Shown one piece after another: positions 1-8,739 of a stretch of 62,542 bases of DNA. The notes beneath the pieces are model-generated. The model searched no databases. It saw nothing but the letters and a program-made list of their open reading frames with translations, and was not told the DNA's origin. The stretch comes from Desulfovibrio sp. GTDB lineage: Bacteria; Desulfobacterota; Desulfovibrionia; Desulfovibrionales; Desulfovibrionaceae. Position 1 is the first letter of the stretch. Every line of letters begins with the position of its first letter. Location of the stretch: positions 1 through 62,542 of the forward strand of contig JAITSV010000049.1 of the NCBI GenBank assembly GCA_031287575.1, in the 5' to 3' direction. Position numbers and translations under genes: made by a program.

Positions 1-26
1 AAAACCACCCCCAAGGGGGTGGTTTT
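1..26. terminator. Bidirectional intrinsic terminator
   Basis: Twelve-base arms (AAAACCACCCCC and GGGGGTGGTTTT) separated by two bases form a GC stem with A- and T-runs on the two sides, so it can stop transcription on either strand. It lies downstream of the minus-strand lipoprotein gene that closes the histidine kinase operon. Confidence 0.85.
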
Positions 27-125
27 CCATGCTGGCTCGCGCACACGTGCAGTGCCCGTTCGGGCACCAGCCCAGACCGGGTCTGACCACCAGCCCGGTC
101 ACAGCTCCGGCAACAGGCCTGTGCC

Positions 126-707
126 CTACGGCAGATATTCCACGGGACTCGGCGGCAACGCCGGGTCGGGCACGTCGCCCCTGTCCATGCCGCGCCGGAA
201 CATGTCGCGCGAGCGCTTCATTTCTTCCAGGGCGTTGGCCTGCGCAGCTTCACGGGCGTACAAATCCGCCGCCTGCGGCCCAAGCGCCAGTTCGTCACCG
301 CGCAACAGGTCGACGCGCGGACGCACCGCCCGCAGCACCTCGGTCCTGTCCGTGCTCCAGCCGGACCAAGCCGCGCGGGCCGCGTCGCCGTCTCGCGCGG
401 CAATGGCCGCGATGCCCGCCCAGAACCGGGCATATTCCGCCGAGCGCCAGTCGTCCATCAGTGGTGCCAGCACGGCGCGGGCGGCAACGTAGTCGCCCTG
501 CCGGTACAGGGCATAGCCGTGGCGCACCCCGGCCCGCCAGTCGGACGGGTCTTCCGTGGCCACCTGGGCATAGGCCGTGGCTGCCTCTGCGTACCGGCCC
601 TGCTCCAGCAAGGACGAGGCCCGCATGCTTGCGCCGGAACACCCGGCCATGGTTGCCGCCGCGACGACAAGAGCCCCCAGAAAAGAAACACCGCGCAACC
701 TGTTCAT
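126..707 (-). CDS. TPR-like lipoprotein
   Basis: This 193-residue protein begins with a hydrophobic signal peptide ending in a lipobox (MAGC, Cys near residue 22), so it is predicted to be lipid-anchored in the cell envelope. After the signal the sequence reads as helical tetratricopeptide-type repeats (EQGRYAEAATAYAQ, RQGDYVAARAVL), a fold that usually binds partner proteins. It starts 16 bases after the response regulator stop with a GGGGAGG ribosome site, and so is the last gene of the kinase-regulator operon. It may be an envelope target or accessory of that system, but its specific role cannot be read from sequence. Confidence 0.8.
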   Translation of the reverse strand: MNRLRGVSFLGALVVAAATMAGCSGASMRASSLLEQGRYAEAATAYAQVATEDPSDWRAGVRHGYALYRQGDYVAARAVLAPLMDDWRSAEYARFWAGIAAIAARDGDAARAAWSGWSTDRTEVLRAVRPRVDLLRGDELALGPQAADLYAREAAQANALEEMKRSRDMFRRGMDRGDVPDPALPPSPVEYLP

Positions 708-723
708 GACGCCTCCCCGCGGG

Positions 724-2262
724 CTACATGCCGCGCCGGATCAAACCGAACTTCTTCAGCTTGTATTGCAGCGTACGCCGACTGATGCCCAGCGCGTCGG
801 CCGTGCGTTCCCGATGCCCGCCGTGCACTTCCAGCGCGCGCAGCAGGGCGTCGCGCTCCGCGTCGTCCAGAGAGCCGGGGTATGCCCCAGGAACGCCGCC
901 ATAGCCGCCGGACACGAGGCCGTCGCCCTCTCCGGGCCAGCCCGCATCGCCGCGCGGCATGGCGGAAGCGGCATCCTGCCCCAAGCCCCTGCCCTGGCGC
1001 TCGAAGGCACGGTCAACCGTGCCCCATCTATCCGACATGTCTGGCCTGTCTGGCCGCTGGCGATCCTGGCCCCGCTCCCAACGATCGGCGCGGTCCGCCA
1101 GCACCTGAGAGGGCAGCGAATCGGGCCCCAGGGTATCGGAACGGCTGAGTATCAGTGCCCGCTCCAGCACGTTTTCCAGTTCGCGCACGTTTCCGGGCCA
1201 GGAATAGCGCATCAGGGCGTCGAGAAATTCCGGACTGACGCTGCGGATGCCCTTCTTGTTCTTGCGGCACAACCGCTCCAGCAGCCGCCCGGCCAGCATG
1301 GGCAGGTCCTCCAGCCGGTCGCGCAGGGGGGGCGAAACCACCTCCAGCACGTTGAGCCGGAAAAAGAGGTCCTCGCGGAACTCACCCGCTTCCACCGCGC
1401 GCTTGAGGTCGCGGTTGGTGGCGGCAATGATGCGCACGTCCACGGGCACGGGGCGCACCGCGCCCAGCGGTTCCACAACGCGCTCCTGCAAGGCGCGCAG
1501 CAGCTTGGACTGCAACTCCAGCGGCAGTTCGCCTATTTCGTCAAGGAACAGCGTGCCGCCGCGCGCCAGTTGGAAGCGCCCCGGCTTGTCGCGCACGGCC
1601 CCGGTGAACGCGCCCTTCATGTACCCGAACAGCTCGCTTTCCAGCAGATGGCCGGGCAGGGCCGCGCAGTTCACCTTCACCAGCGGCTGGTCGGCGCGGT
1701 TGCTGGCGTCGTGCAGGCCCTGGGCGATGAGTTCCTTGCCGGTGCCCGATTCGCCCATGACCAGGATGGTGGCCTCGCTGGGGCCAGCCTGCCGGATGAA
1801 GTCGCGCACCCGGCACATGGCCTGGCTGGCTCCCACGATGGGCGCCGTGGGATCGTCGTCGCTCAGGCGGCGGCGCAGGTTTTCGTTTTCTTCCAGCAGC
1901 CTGCCGAAGTCCCAGGCCTTCTCCAGCACTGCCGTCAGTTCCTCGTTGTCGGCGGGTTTGGTCAGATAGTCGAAGGCGCCCTTCTTCATGGCCACCACGG
2001 CGGAGCCCACGGTGCCGAAGGCGGTCAGCATGACCACGGGCAGGCCGGGGTACATTTCCTGGATACGGGCCAGGGTTTCCTGGCCGTCCATACCGGGCAT
2101 GCGCATGTCCAGCAGGACCACGTTCACGCGGTCCTGCGCCAGCAATTCCAGGCCTTCCTCTCCGGAACCGGCCTCTTCCACGTTCCAGCCACTGTCCTCC
2201 ATGACGGCGCGGACCATCAGGCGGTGCCCGGGTTCGTCATCGATGACCAGAAGTCGCTTCAT
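724..2262 (-). CDS. Sigma-54-dependent response regulator (NtrC/ZraR family)
   Basis: About 512 residues. An N-terminal receiver has the acidic pair D8-D9 and phospho-acceptor D52 (VVLLDMRMPG). A central AAA+ domain carries Walker A GESGTGKE and the sigma-54 contact loop GAFTGA. After a long Gly/Arg/Asp-rich linker, a C-terminal Fis-type helix-turn-helix (ADALGISRRTLQYKLKKFG) binds DNA. It should drive sigma-54 RNA polymerase from enhancer sites when phosphorylated by the kinase encoded just upstream. The start MKRLLVIDDE at 2262 is chosen because AAGGAA lies just before it; a longer start nine codons upstream would run through that site. The ATG overlaps the stop of the 35-codon relay ORF (ATGA). 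Confidence 0.93.
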   Translation of the reverse strand: MKRLLVIDDEPGHRLMVRAVMEDSGWNVEEAGSGEEGLELLAQDRVNVVLLDMRMPGMDGQETLARIQEMYPGLPVVMLTAFGTVGSAVVAMKKGAFDYLTKPADNEELTAVLEKAWDFGRLLEENENLRRRLSDDDPTAPIVGASQAMCRVRDFIRQAGPSEATILVMGESGTGKELIAQGLHDASNRADQPLVKVNCAALPGHLLESELFGYMKGAFTGAVRDKPGRFQLARGGTLFLDEIGELPLELQSKLLRALQERVVEPLGAVRPVPVDVRIIAATNRDLKRAVEAGEFREDLFFRLNVLEVVSPPLRDRLEDLPMLAGRLLERLCRKNKKGIRSVSPEFLDALMRYSWPGNVRELENVLERALILSRSDTLGPDSLPSQVLADRADRWERGQDRQRPDRPDMSDRWGTVDRAFERQGRGLGQDAASAMPRGDAGWPGEGDGLVSGGYGGVPGAYPGSLDDAERDALLRALEVHGGHRERTADALGISRRTLQYKLKKFGLIRRGM

Positions 2263-2366
2263 CTTGTTTCCTTGGTGATAGCTATGCAAATGCCCGCGCC
2301 CGGCACGACGGCGCGGACCATCGGGCGGTGCCCCGGTTCGCCGTCGATGACCGGAAGCCGCGTCAT
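2259..2366 (-). pseudogene. Decayed duplicate of the response regulator 5' end, forming a 35-codon relay ORF
   Basis: The first 20 residues (MTRLPVIDGEPGHRPMVRAV) match the regulator's own start (MKRLLVIDDEPGHRLMVRAV) almost position by position. The DNA of 2301-2366 is correspondingly similar to 2201-2262. The copy has lost one of the two acidic metal ligands (DD to DG) and ends after 35 codons. Its ATG overlaps the kinase stop (ATGA, 2363-2366) and its TGA overlaps the regulator start (ATGA, 2259-2262), so ribosomes could hand over twice. It is a remnant of a tandem duplication; whether the peptide itself matters is unknown. Confidence 0.8.
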
Positions 2367-4492
2367 CGCTTGTCCTCGGTTATGTCGATGACCGTATCCA
2401 TGGCGGACGGGTCTGTCGCGGATTGTCCGGCGGCGACATGGCCATTGGCGGTAGCGTTCCGTGATTCCCGGCCCGGCATGGCGACGCCCTGGGCCTCGCC
2501 CGGCCCTTCCGGGGCGCTCGTGGCCATGTCGAAGGCCGCCGCGCCGGGGCAATTGCCCGCGGGAATGTCCGCGCCGTGGTCCAGCGGGTCGCCACCCTCC
2601 GGCACGTCCATTCCCCCTGCCCTCTCCGGCTGGCCGGACCGCGCGGCGTGCCCCGCCCCCGGAAAGAACAGCGCCACCGTGGTGCCGCGCCCCACCTCGG
2701 AATCTATCTGCGCGCGGCCACCGTGGTCGCGCATGGTCTTGTGCACCAGGGCCAGGCCAAGGCCGGTACCCTTCTTCTTGGTGGTGTAGAACGGCTCAAA
2801 GGCCTGCTCGCGCTGCTCGCGGCTCATGCCGGGCCCGGTATCGCGCACGAACACCCACACCCCGCCGTCGGAGGCCATGGACGAAATGTGGATTTCACGC
2901 CCCCCGTCACCGGCGGGCCGGGGGCACTGGGACAGCGCGTCCAGACTGTTCAGGACCAGGTTCAGCAGGGCCTGCTTCAACGCGTCCTCGTCGGCCATGA
3001 CCAGGTCGGGCCCCAGGCTGGTGCGCATGTGCACCCCCAGCTTGCCCGCGTCGAAGCGCACCAGGCTTTCCAGTTCCGCCGCCAGTTGGCCCAGGCTCAC
3101 TTGGTGCGGCTCGATGGCGCGGGGCCTGGCCAGGTACAGCAGATCGGTGATGACCCGGTTCAGCCGGTCGGCCTCGCGCACCATGGTCTGGGCGTAGTTC
3201 TCGTCCGGCTGCCTGCCCGCCAGCTTCTTGGCGAAATACTGGGCAAACCCGCGCAACGCCGAGAGCGGATTGCGAATCTCGTGCGCCACCCCCGCGGCCA
3301 GGGTGCCCACGGCGGCCAGCTTTTCCGCCTCGCTCAGGCTCTTTTCCAACTCGCGGATCTGGGTGCGGTCGCGAATGATCACGAGGCGGTCGTGCTCCTC
3401 GTCGCTTTCGCGAATGGGCAGGGTAAGAATTTCCAGGTACGCGCCGTCCACGGTGCGGTTGGCCCAGCCGGGGGTGGCGCCGCTGTCCGGCCCGGCGATG
3501 CACCCGGCGATTTCCGGCGGCAGTTCGGCCACGTCCGTGCCTGCAAGACTGCCGTCACGGGCCTTCAGGATATCATGGGCCGCCGGGTTGGCCGCGCGTA
3601 CCACGTTGTCCTGGGTGATGGTCAGCAGGCCGTCGGGCAGGTTGTCCACCAGCCGGGCCTGAAAACGCTCCAGCACGGCGGCGCGGCCTGCCTGTTCGCG
3701 CCGCTTCAGGAAGCTCATGGTCAGCACCCAGATGAACACCGCCGCCGCCAGGATGTACGCCGCCTGGAACAGGGCGTTCTGGCGGAAGCCCCGGTACACC
3801 GCGAGGTGCTTGGCCATGTCCAGCCCCACGACCAGGAAGGTGGGCAACTGGTTGGGGTCGTCCGGGACAAGGTCACCCTGTCCGAACGAACCGGATGAAC
3901 CGGACGGGCCGGACGAACCTAACGAACCTAACGAACCGGGGGCATGCGCCAGCCCACCGTCGGGTCCGGCTTCGGGGCGGACCTGCTCGCCGTCGTCCAG
4001 TTCCGGGTCGTGCATCAGAGTATGGCTGCGCGGCAGGATGCGCTTGCCGTACACGTAGGCGCTGAGCTTGCCGAAGGTGGCGCGGCCATGCCATTCGCCC
4101 TTCTGGGCCAGGTCCTGCAACGCCTCGGGCGGAAAGACCAGCGTGCCGCCCGCCTCTTGCGTGGGGCGCGAGGTAAGCACCCGCCCCCCCTGCCGGTCGA
4201 TGATGCCCACGAACAGCACGTCGCCGCTCTGCTCCAGCTCGCGGAACAGTTCCGCCGTGCCGGGGCTGAACAGACCGGGTCCGTTGGGCCGCATGAACAG
4301 TCCGCGCCGCAGCGATGTTTCCACCGCCTGCAACACCGACCGGGCGGTAAGGATGAGGTGCTGGGTGCCCGCCTCTTCCTGCCGGTTCAGGGTCTGCCCG
4401 GTGGAGACGATGAGGGAAAGTCCGATGGTCACCAGCGCCATCACCGCGATGATCAGGGTGCTGCGCTCGGTGTTCTTGTCGGCGATATCCAT
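2363..4492 (-). CDS. Membrane sensor histidine kinase (NtrB/ZraS type)
   Basis: About 709 residues. One membrane segment lies near residues 12-30 (LIIAVMALVTIGLSLIV) and a second follows an extracytoplasmic sensor region (AAYILAAAVFIWVL). Then come a PAS domain, a HisKA domain with phospho-acceptor H404 (GVAHEIRNPLS) and a HATPase domain (NLVLNSLDAL, DTGPGMS, GTGLGLAL). A Gly/Ser low-complexity stretch built on a short DNA repeat precedes the second membrane helix, and a C-terminal tail of about 90 residues is low complexity. The start MDIADK at 4492 has AAGGA at a good distance; in-frame codons further upstream run into the AsmA gene region and are rejected. The ligand is unknown. Confidence 0.92.
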   Translation of the reverse strand: MDIADKNTERSTLIIAVMALVTIGLSLIVSTGQTLNRQEEAGTQHLILTARSVLQAVETSLRRGLFMRPNGPGLFSPGTAELFRELEQSGDVLFVGIIDRQGGRVLTSRPTQEAGGTLVFPPEALQDLAQKGEWHGRATFGKLSAYVYGKRILPRSHTLMHDPELDDGEQVRPEAGPDGGLAHAPGSLGSLGSSGPSGSSGSFGQGDLVPDDPNQLPTFLVVGLDMAKHLAVYRGFRQNALFQAAYILAAAVFIWVLTMSFLKRREQAGRAAVLERFQARLVDNLPDGLLTITQDNVVRAANPAAHDILKARDGSLAGTDVAELPPEIAGCIAGPDSGATPGWANRTVDGAYLEILTLPIRESDEEHDRLVIIRDRTQIRELEKSLSEAEKLAAVGTLAAGVAHEIRNPLSALRGFAQYFAKKLAGRQPDENYAQTMVREADRLNRVITDLLYLARPRAIEPHQVSLGQLAAELESLVRFDAGKLGVHMRTSLGPDLVMADEDALKQALLNLVLNSLDALSQCPRPAGDGGREIHISSMASDGGVWVFVRDTGPGMSREQREQAFEPFYTTKKKGTGLGLALVHKTMRDHGGRAQIDSEVGRGTTVALFFPGAGHAARSGQPERAGGMDVPEGGDPLDHGADIPAGNCPGAAAFDMATSAPEGPGEAQGVAMPGRESRNATANGHVAAGQSATDPSAMDTVIDITEDKR

Positions 4493-4564
4493 GAAACGTC
4501 CTTGGAAAATCCGTGGGGATGCCCGTGCCCGGTTGCACAAGAAGCCGGGCGCGGGAGGCTGGCA

Positions 4565-4580
4565 TGAAAACCTCGTGCCA
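4565..4580 (-). promoter_or_regulatory. Candidate sigma-54 promoter for the kinase-regulator operon
   Basis: On the minus strand TGGCACG followed by AGGT and TTTCA fits the -24/-12 pattern TGGCACG-N4-TTGCA except for one base in the -12 element (TC instead of GC). It lies about 75 bases before the kinase start and downstream of the TTGCAC sites, the expected layout for an autoregulated NtrC-type operon. Confidence 0.4.
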
Positions 4581-4621
4581 ACGCATGCACAACGTGATTC
4601 CGGGTTGTTACGCGAAATACA

Positions 4622-4707
4622 TTGCACAAACGGCACAAACCATGACCTTGCTGTGCATGAAATTGCACATATGGACAAAACGCGCAACCCCGCTTGCACG
4701 TGTGCAA
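4622..4707. promoter_or_regulatory. TTGCAC site cluster, likely enhancer for the adjacent regulator
   Basis: TTGCAC occurs at 4622, 4663 and 4694, the inverse GTGCAA at 4702, and a further copy at 4533 on the promoter-proximal side. Two dyads result: TTGCAC-GT-GTGCAA (4694-4707) and TGTGCA-N6-TGCACA (4652-4669). NtrC-family regulators bind TGCAC-type dyads. The whole stretch from 4493 to 4869 has no gene and holds only these sites and the candidate promoter. Confidence 0.5.
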
Positions 4708-4869
4708 CGGCGGAAGGATGGCGAGAAGATCGCGGGAGAACGCAGAGGAAGCGAAGGGGGAAGCAGGGGAGGATGGCGGGAAGCCAGGCGGACATCCAGC
4801 CCCGGCGCCGCAACGGCATCTGGCTGGCGGCTGCCCGCAGGGCCACCACCCCGCCGGTTGCCCGTCGTT

Positions 4870-7800
4870 CTATTGTCCCGGTTGTTGCCGGGACTGTTGT
4901 CCGTCGGGGGCCGTGCCGTTGCCGCGCGCGGCGTCCTGCAGGCCTTCCAGCACCCGCAGCGGCATGCCGATGACCCCGCCCAGCAGGTCGAAGACGGTAC
5001 TGCCCAGGTTGCCGAGGGTGCCGGTGACGATGCCGGTCTGGCGCACGCTGGTTTCCGGCTTGCGCAGGTCGCCGTGGAAGCGGATGGGAAAGGTGGGCAC
5101 GCGCACCAGCGAGACATCGGTGGTGTAGTCGATGCGCTTTTTCGCAAGGTCCACCCAGCCCCGGCCCGCCATGGTCAGCAGCAGGCTGTTCAGGGTGAAG
5201 TCCTCGTTGTGCAGCACCCCGGTGCGCATGTAGCCGCTGCCCCGCGCCTCCGAGAACGGGGTCTTGGACTGTTCCGGCGTGCTGGACTTGCCGCGCGTGC
5301 TGTAGAAGCCGTCGCGCACCTCGAAGGCCCAGGTGCCGGAAAGGGCGGCGGGCATGTCCAGTTCGGTGCGCAGGGGGCCTTGCACGTCCAGCACCAGCAT
5401 GGCCTTGCCGCCCACGTAGTCCTTGCCCGCGAAGCGCAGGCCCACCGGTTCCAGGTCGAAGTCGCGCGCGTCCAGCACAAGGCGCGTGGCCAGCGCGTCG
5501 CCCGCCGTGGCGCGGATGCTGCCGCCCAGCGTGCCGCCATGGAAGCCCGAGGCGATGGGCCCCACTTCCAGTTGCCCGTCGCGCAGCAGGATGGGCGCGG
5601 TAAAACCGTCGAAACGCAGCTGCTTGAAGGTGCCGCTTCCCACGGACACGCGCCCGTCGGCATCGAACGCGCGCAGCCACGCGTAGTGCAGCGGCTCGTT
5701 GGAAGGCACGGGTTCCGGCTCGCCGGGGACGGGGTCCGGCGTACGGGGGGCCAGGTAGCGGTCCGCGTCGAAGGCGTCGGCGTGCAGGCTGAACCGCCAC
5801 AGGGGGCGCTGTCCCGAAATGCGCGAAACGTTGCCCGCCACGGGCTGGCCGTCCAGCACCAGCCGGGCGTCGGTCAGGTCGAAGGTGTTGCCGGACTGGC
5901 GAAAGCCCGCCGACAGTTCCGCCGAACGCAACGCACCGTCGGTCATCGTCCATGGCGCAACACCCAGCCCGCGCAGGGTGGCGCGCGGGTCCGCGAAACG
6001 GGCGGTCAGGCTGCCCTCCCAGGCGGCAACCTTGTTCAGCCCGATGGAGGTGAGGGACAGGCTGCCCCGCGCCCCCAGCGATTCCATGTCCAGCCGGTCG
6101 GAACTCAGGGAACCCGCGTCGAAATCGAACCGGACCGGACCGGTGAAGCGTGCCTCCACCGTACGGTCAAGGTCGGTCAGCGCGGGCGGCAGTGAAAGGC
6201 GCAATGTCGCGGGCAGCCGGTCGGCGGCCACGGGCAGGCCGGTGGCCGTGTCGAACAGCAACGGCCCGTTGGCCGTGGCTTCCCACTCCGTACCGGTGGG
6301 GGTGCGCATGGCCGCCCGCCAGGCCCCGGTCCACGGCAGGCGTGCCGGGGGATTGGGGGGCACCTTGCCGCCCGGCAGGCCCTGGCCGGTCGCTTCTCCT
6401 CGCAGGTCGAACCGGGTGAAGGGCTGCCGTTCCAGCGCGCCGTTGCGCCATACCAGCAGAAAACCGTCGTCGATGCGCGCATCCAGCGTGCCCCGCATGG
6501 AGGCGGCCACGGCCCCCAGGCTGTGGCCCTGCCCGCGCAGTGCGGCCTTGAGCCCCAGCTTTCCGGCGGCGGATTCGCGCCCGCTGACGATGGCCGCCGG
6601 GCGCGCCAGGGCCACGTCGGCGGCGGTGAATTGCAGGCGGTAGTCGTCCACGATGTCCAGCAAGGCCTTTGCCGTGCCGCCGTAGAACGAGGCGGCGGTG
6701 AATTCCAGCAGCGTCCCCTCGCGCGAGGGAGAGCAGCGGAAGGCCAGCCCGCCCACGTCGAACTTCCAGCCGCGCGCCTTTTCCGCGCGCACCCGGATGT
6801 CGTAGCCCACGTCCGGAATCTCGTCCGCCGCCGCTGGCGCGGCCTGCTGCCCATTCCTGGTGGCACCGTTGGCCTTTGCGGGGCTGCCGGGCGTGTTGGC
6901 AGCGCCCGTCGCACTGTCTGCATGCGCTTCCACCGCGGGCGGCCCGGCATGAACCAGCGGGCGCGGGTCGGCCCCGGTCAGTTCGGGCATCACCTTGTTC
7001 ACGTCGATGTCCGCCCCGGTCACGTCGATGGCGATGACCGGCGCGGCGAAATCGGCCACGCCGCCCGAACCGTGCAGCGGCATGCCCAGCACCTCCGCCT
7101 GCAGCACGGGCACGCGGAGCGCGTGCCGGTCCAGCGAAAATTCCAGGTGCCCGGAAAGGGCATCCAGCGCGTGCTGCAAGCCCACGGGCAGGTTGCGCGC
7201 AAAGCCGAACCAGCGCGGCAGGCTGAGCCGCCGCACCTCTGCCGTGCCGCGCACCACCGCATCGCCGGTGCCCAGCCCGCCCAGGCTGGCGGTAACCTCC
7301 AGGGCATCCTGCTCCAGTTGCAGGCGTGCGCCGGTAACGCGCGGGTCCGCGCCGCGCCGAGCGTCGAAGGGCACCACAAGCTCGAAGGGTACGGCCTGGC
7401 CACCCAGCGGCATGTGGCCGCGCGCCCGTGCCGTACCGTGGGCCTCCGCCGGTAGCAGCCCGGCCATGTCCGAAGGCGCGCTGTCCGGGGGGGCGCTGTC
7501 CGGGGGCGCACTGTCCGGGGGCGCATGGGAAACCGCCGCCTCCAAACCCAGCGAACCGGTGACGCCCGGCGCCACGTCGTACGTGCAGGACATGCGCAAC
7601 ACGCCTGCCCTGCTCCCTGCACCCCGGCCCGCGGCGCTGCCCTGCCCGGTGACGGCGCCCTGTCCTGTCGGGCTCTCCGGACCTGTGGGGCTCTCCTGAC
7701 CGGCACCCTCGCGATGGGGCATCACGTCCAGTGCCCCCTGCAACAGGTCGCGCAGCGCCTTCCACCCGCCCCCGGGCGTGGTGAACGACACGTCAAGGTC

Positions 7801-8646
7801 GCGCAGCGTGGCGGGCCGAGCCTGCGGTTCCGCGCGCCATTCCAGGCTGCCGTGCCGCAGCGTCGCCTCCGCCAGACGCCCCTTGTTGGCCACCAGATCG
7901 ACATCCACGCCCCGGATGTGCAGTTGCGCGCCGCTGGCCGTGTTGCGCCATTGCAGATCGGCGGCGTCGATGCGCAGCGCGGCAGTGCCGGTCAACACAA
8001 CCTGCGGGGTGAACCAGGAGGCGGCCGATGATGGAGGCGAAGATTCGATGCGGGGCTCACCCTCCGCCGCAGGGGGTCCTGGGAAGCCAGGGGATCCGGG
8101 GGAGTCGGGGGACCCGGGGGATGTGGGGGATGGGGAAGGCGCGGGGGCCGAGCCCTCACCATCGGCGGCCTGACCCACAGTGCCGGCGGAGGCGCCGCCA
8201 TCCGCCGGCGGCACGGGTGCCGGTGCGGAAGCGCTTCCGCCCAGACGCCCAAGCAGTCCGTCCCAACCATTGCGGCCTTCACCGTCGGCCAGCAGCACCA
8301 GTTGCGGGCGGTCCACTTCCACGCCACGCACTTCCACCCGGCCGGAAAACAGCGGCGCAAGGCGCAGGTTGAAGCGCGCCTCCGCCACCCGCAACAACGG
8401 CTCCTGCCCGGCAAAGGGGGCGGCCTGGTCCATGACCACGTCGCGGGCCACCACCGTGGGGTCGGGATCGAAGATCACCCGCACCCCGCCCTGCACCCGG
8501 CTGGCGTGCCCGGTGAGCGCGGTGAGCGATTCGCCCAACTGGCGCGCCGCCGCATCGGAGTCGACCAGACGGCGCAAGGCCGCATAGCCGCCGCCAGCGG
8601 CAAGCAGCACGAGGCACAGGATGATCGGCAGGGGGCGCAAACGCAT
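4870..8646 (-). CDS. Large AsmA-family envelope protein
   Basis: About 1258 residues with one N-terminal membrane anchor (LPIILCLVLLAAGGGYAAL). The remainder looks beta-rich and periplasmic, as in AsmA/TamB/YhdP proteins that span the envelope and are linked to phospholipid transport and outer-membrane homeostasis. It carries several low-complexity inserts: a Gly/Ser/Pro collagen-like stretch (about 8075-8150) and a PPDSA repeat (about 7485-7530) made from a 15-base tandem repeat. The start MRLRPLP at 8646 puts the anchor at the N-terminus; an upstream start would add 26 charged residues. It is longer than typical AsmA and closer in size to YhdP-type proteins. Confidence 0.8.
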   Translation of the reverse strand: MRLRPLPIILCLVLLAAGGGYAALRRLVDSDAAARQLGESLTALTGHASRVQGGVRVIFDPDPTVVARDVVMDQAAPFAGQEPLLRVAEARFNLRLAPLFSGRVEVRGVEVDRPQLVLLADGEGRNGWDGLLGRLGGSASAPAPVPPADGGASAGTVGQAADGEGSAPAPSPSPTSPGSPDSPGSPGFPGPPAAEGEPRIESSPPSSAASWFTPQVVLTGTAALRIDAADLQWRNTASGAQLHIRGVDVDLVANKGRLAEATLRHGSLEWRAEPQARPATLRDLDVSFTTPGGGWKALRDLLQGALDVMPHREGAGQESPTGPESPTGQGAVTGQGSAAGRGAGSRAGVLRMSCTYDVAPGVTGSLGLEAAVSHAPPDSAPPDSAPPDSAPSDMAGLLPAEAHGTARARGHMPLGGQAVPFELVVPFDARRGADPRVTGARLQLEQDALEVTASLGGLGTGDAVVRGTAEVRRLSLPRWFGFARNLPVGLQHALDALSGHLEFSLDRHALRVPVLQAEVLGMPLHGSGGVADFAAPVIAIDVTGADIDVNKVMPELTGADPRPLVHAGPPAVEAHADSATGAANTPGSPAKANGATRNGQQAAPAAADEIPDVGYDIRVRAEKARGWKFDVGGLAFRCSPSREGTLLEFTAASFYGGTAKALLDIVDDYRLQFTAADVALARPAAIVSGRESAAGKLGLKAALRGQGHSLGAVAASMRGTLDARIDDGFLLVWRNGALERQPFTRFDLRGEATGQGLPGGKVPPNPPARLPWTGAWRAAMRTPTGTEWEATANGPLLFDTATGLPVAADRLPATLRLSLPPALTDLDRTVEARFTGPVRFDFDAGSLSSDRLDMESLGARGSLSLTSIGLNKVAAWEGSLTARFADPRATLRGLGVAPWTMTDGALRSAELSAGFRQSGNTFDLTDARLVLDGQPVAGNVSRISGQRPLWRFSLHADAFDADRYLAPRTPDPVPGEPEPVPSNEPLHYAWLRAFDADGRVSVGSGTFKQLRFDGFTAPILLRDGQLEVGPIASGFHGGTLGGSIRATAGDALATRLVLDARDFDLEPVGLRFAGKDYVGGKAMLVLDVQGPLRTELDMPAALSGTWAFEVRDGFYSTRGKSSTPEQSKTPFSEARGSGYMRTGVLHNEDFTLNSLLLTMAGRGWVDLAKKRIDYTTDVSLVRVPTFPIRFHGDLRKPETSVRQTGIVTGTLGNLGSTVFDLLGGVIGMPLRVLEGLQDAARGNGTAPDGQQSRQQPGQ

Positions 8647-8739
8647 GGGGGTTCCGGTTCGACGAAGTGAAGCACGCACGACGCGGCACGCGCCCCGCCG
8701 CCCCTTTTCGGGCGGCGCGGGCAAGTGCGGCGTGTCATG

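Noticed and set aside
577-2391. Long plus-strand open frames opposite the response regulator and many other minus-strand genes
   Set aside because: They mirror real genes on the other strand, have His/Gln/Arg-biased composition from GC skew, and lack ribosome sites or recognisable domains.
2363-5953. A single 1196-codon minus-strand open frame
   Set aside because: Only the last 709 residues from 4492 look like a protein (the kinase). The upstream part is the AsmA gene read in a wrong frame plus the intergenic region.
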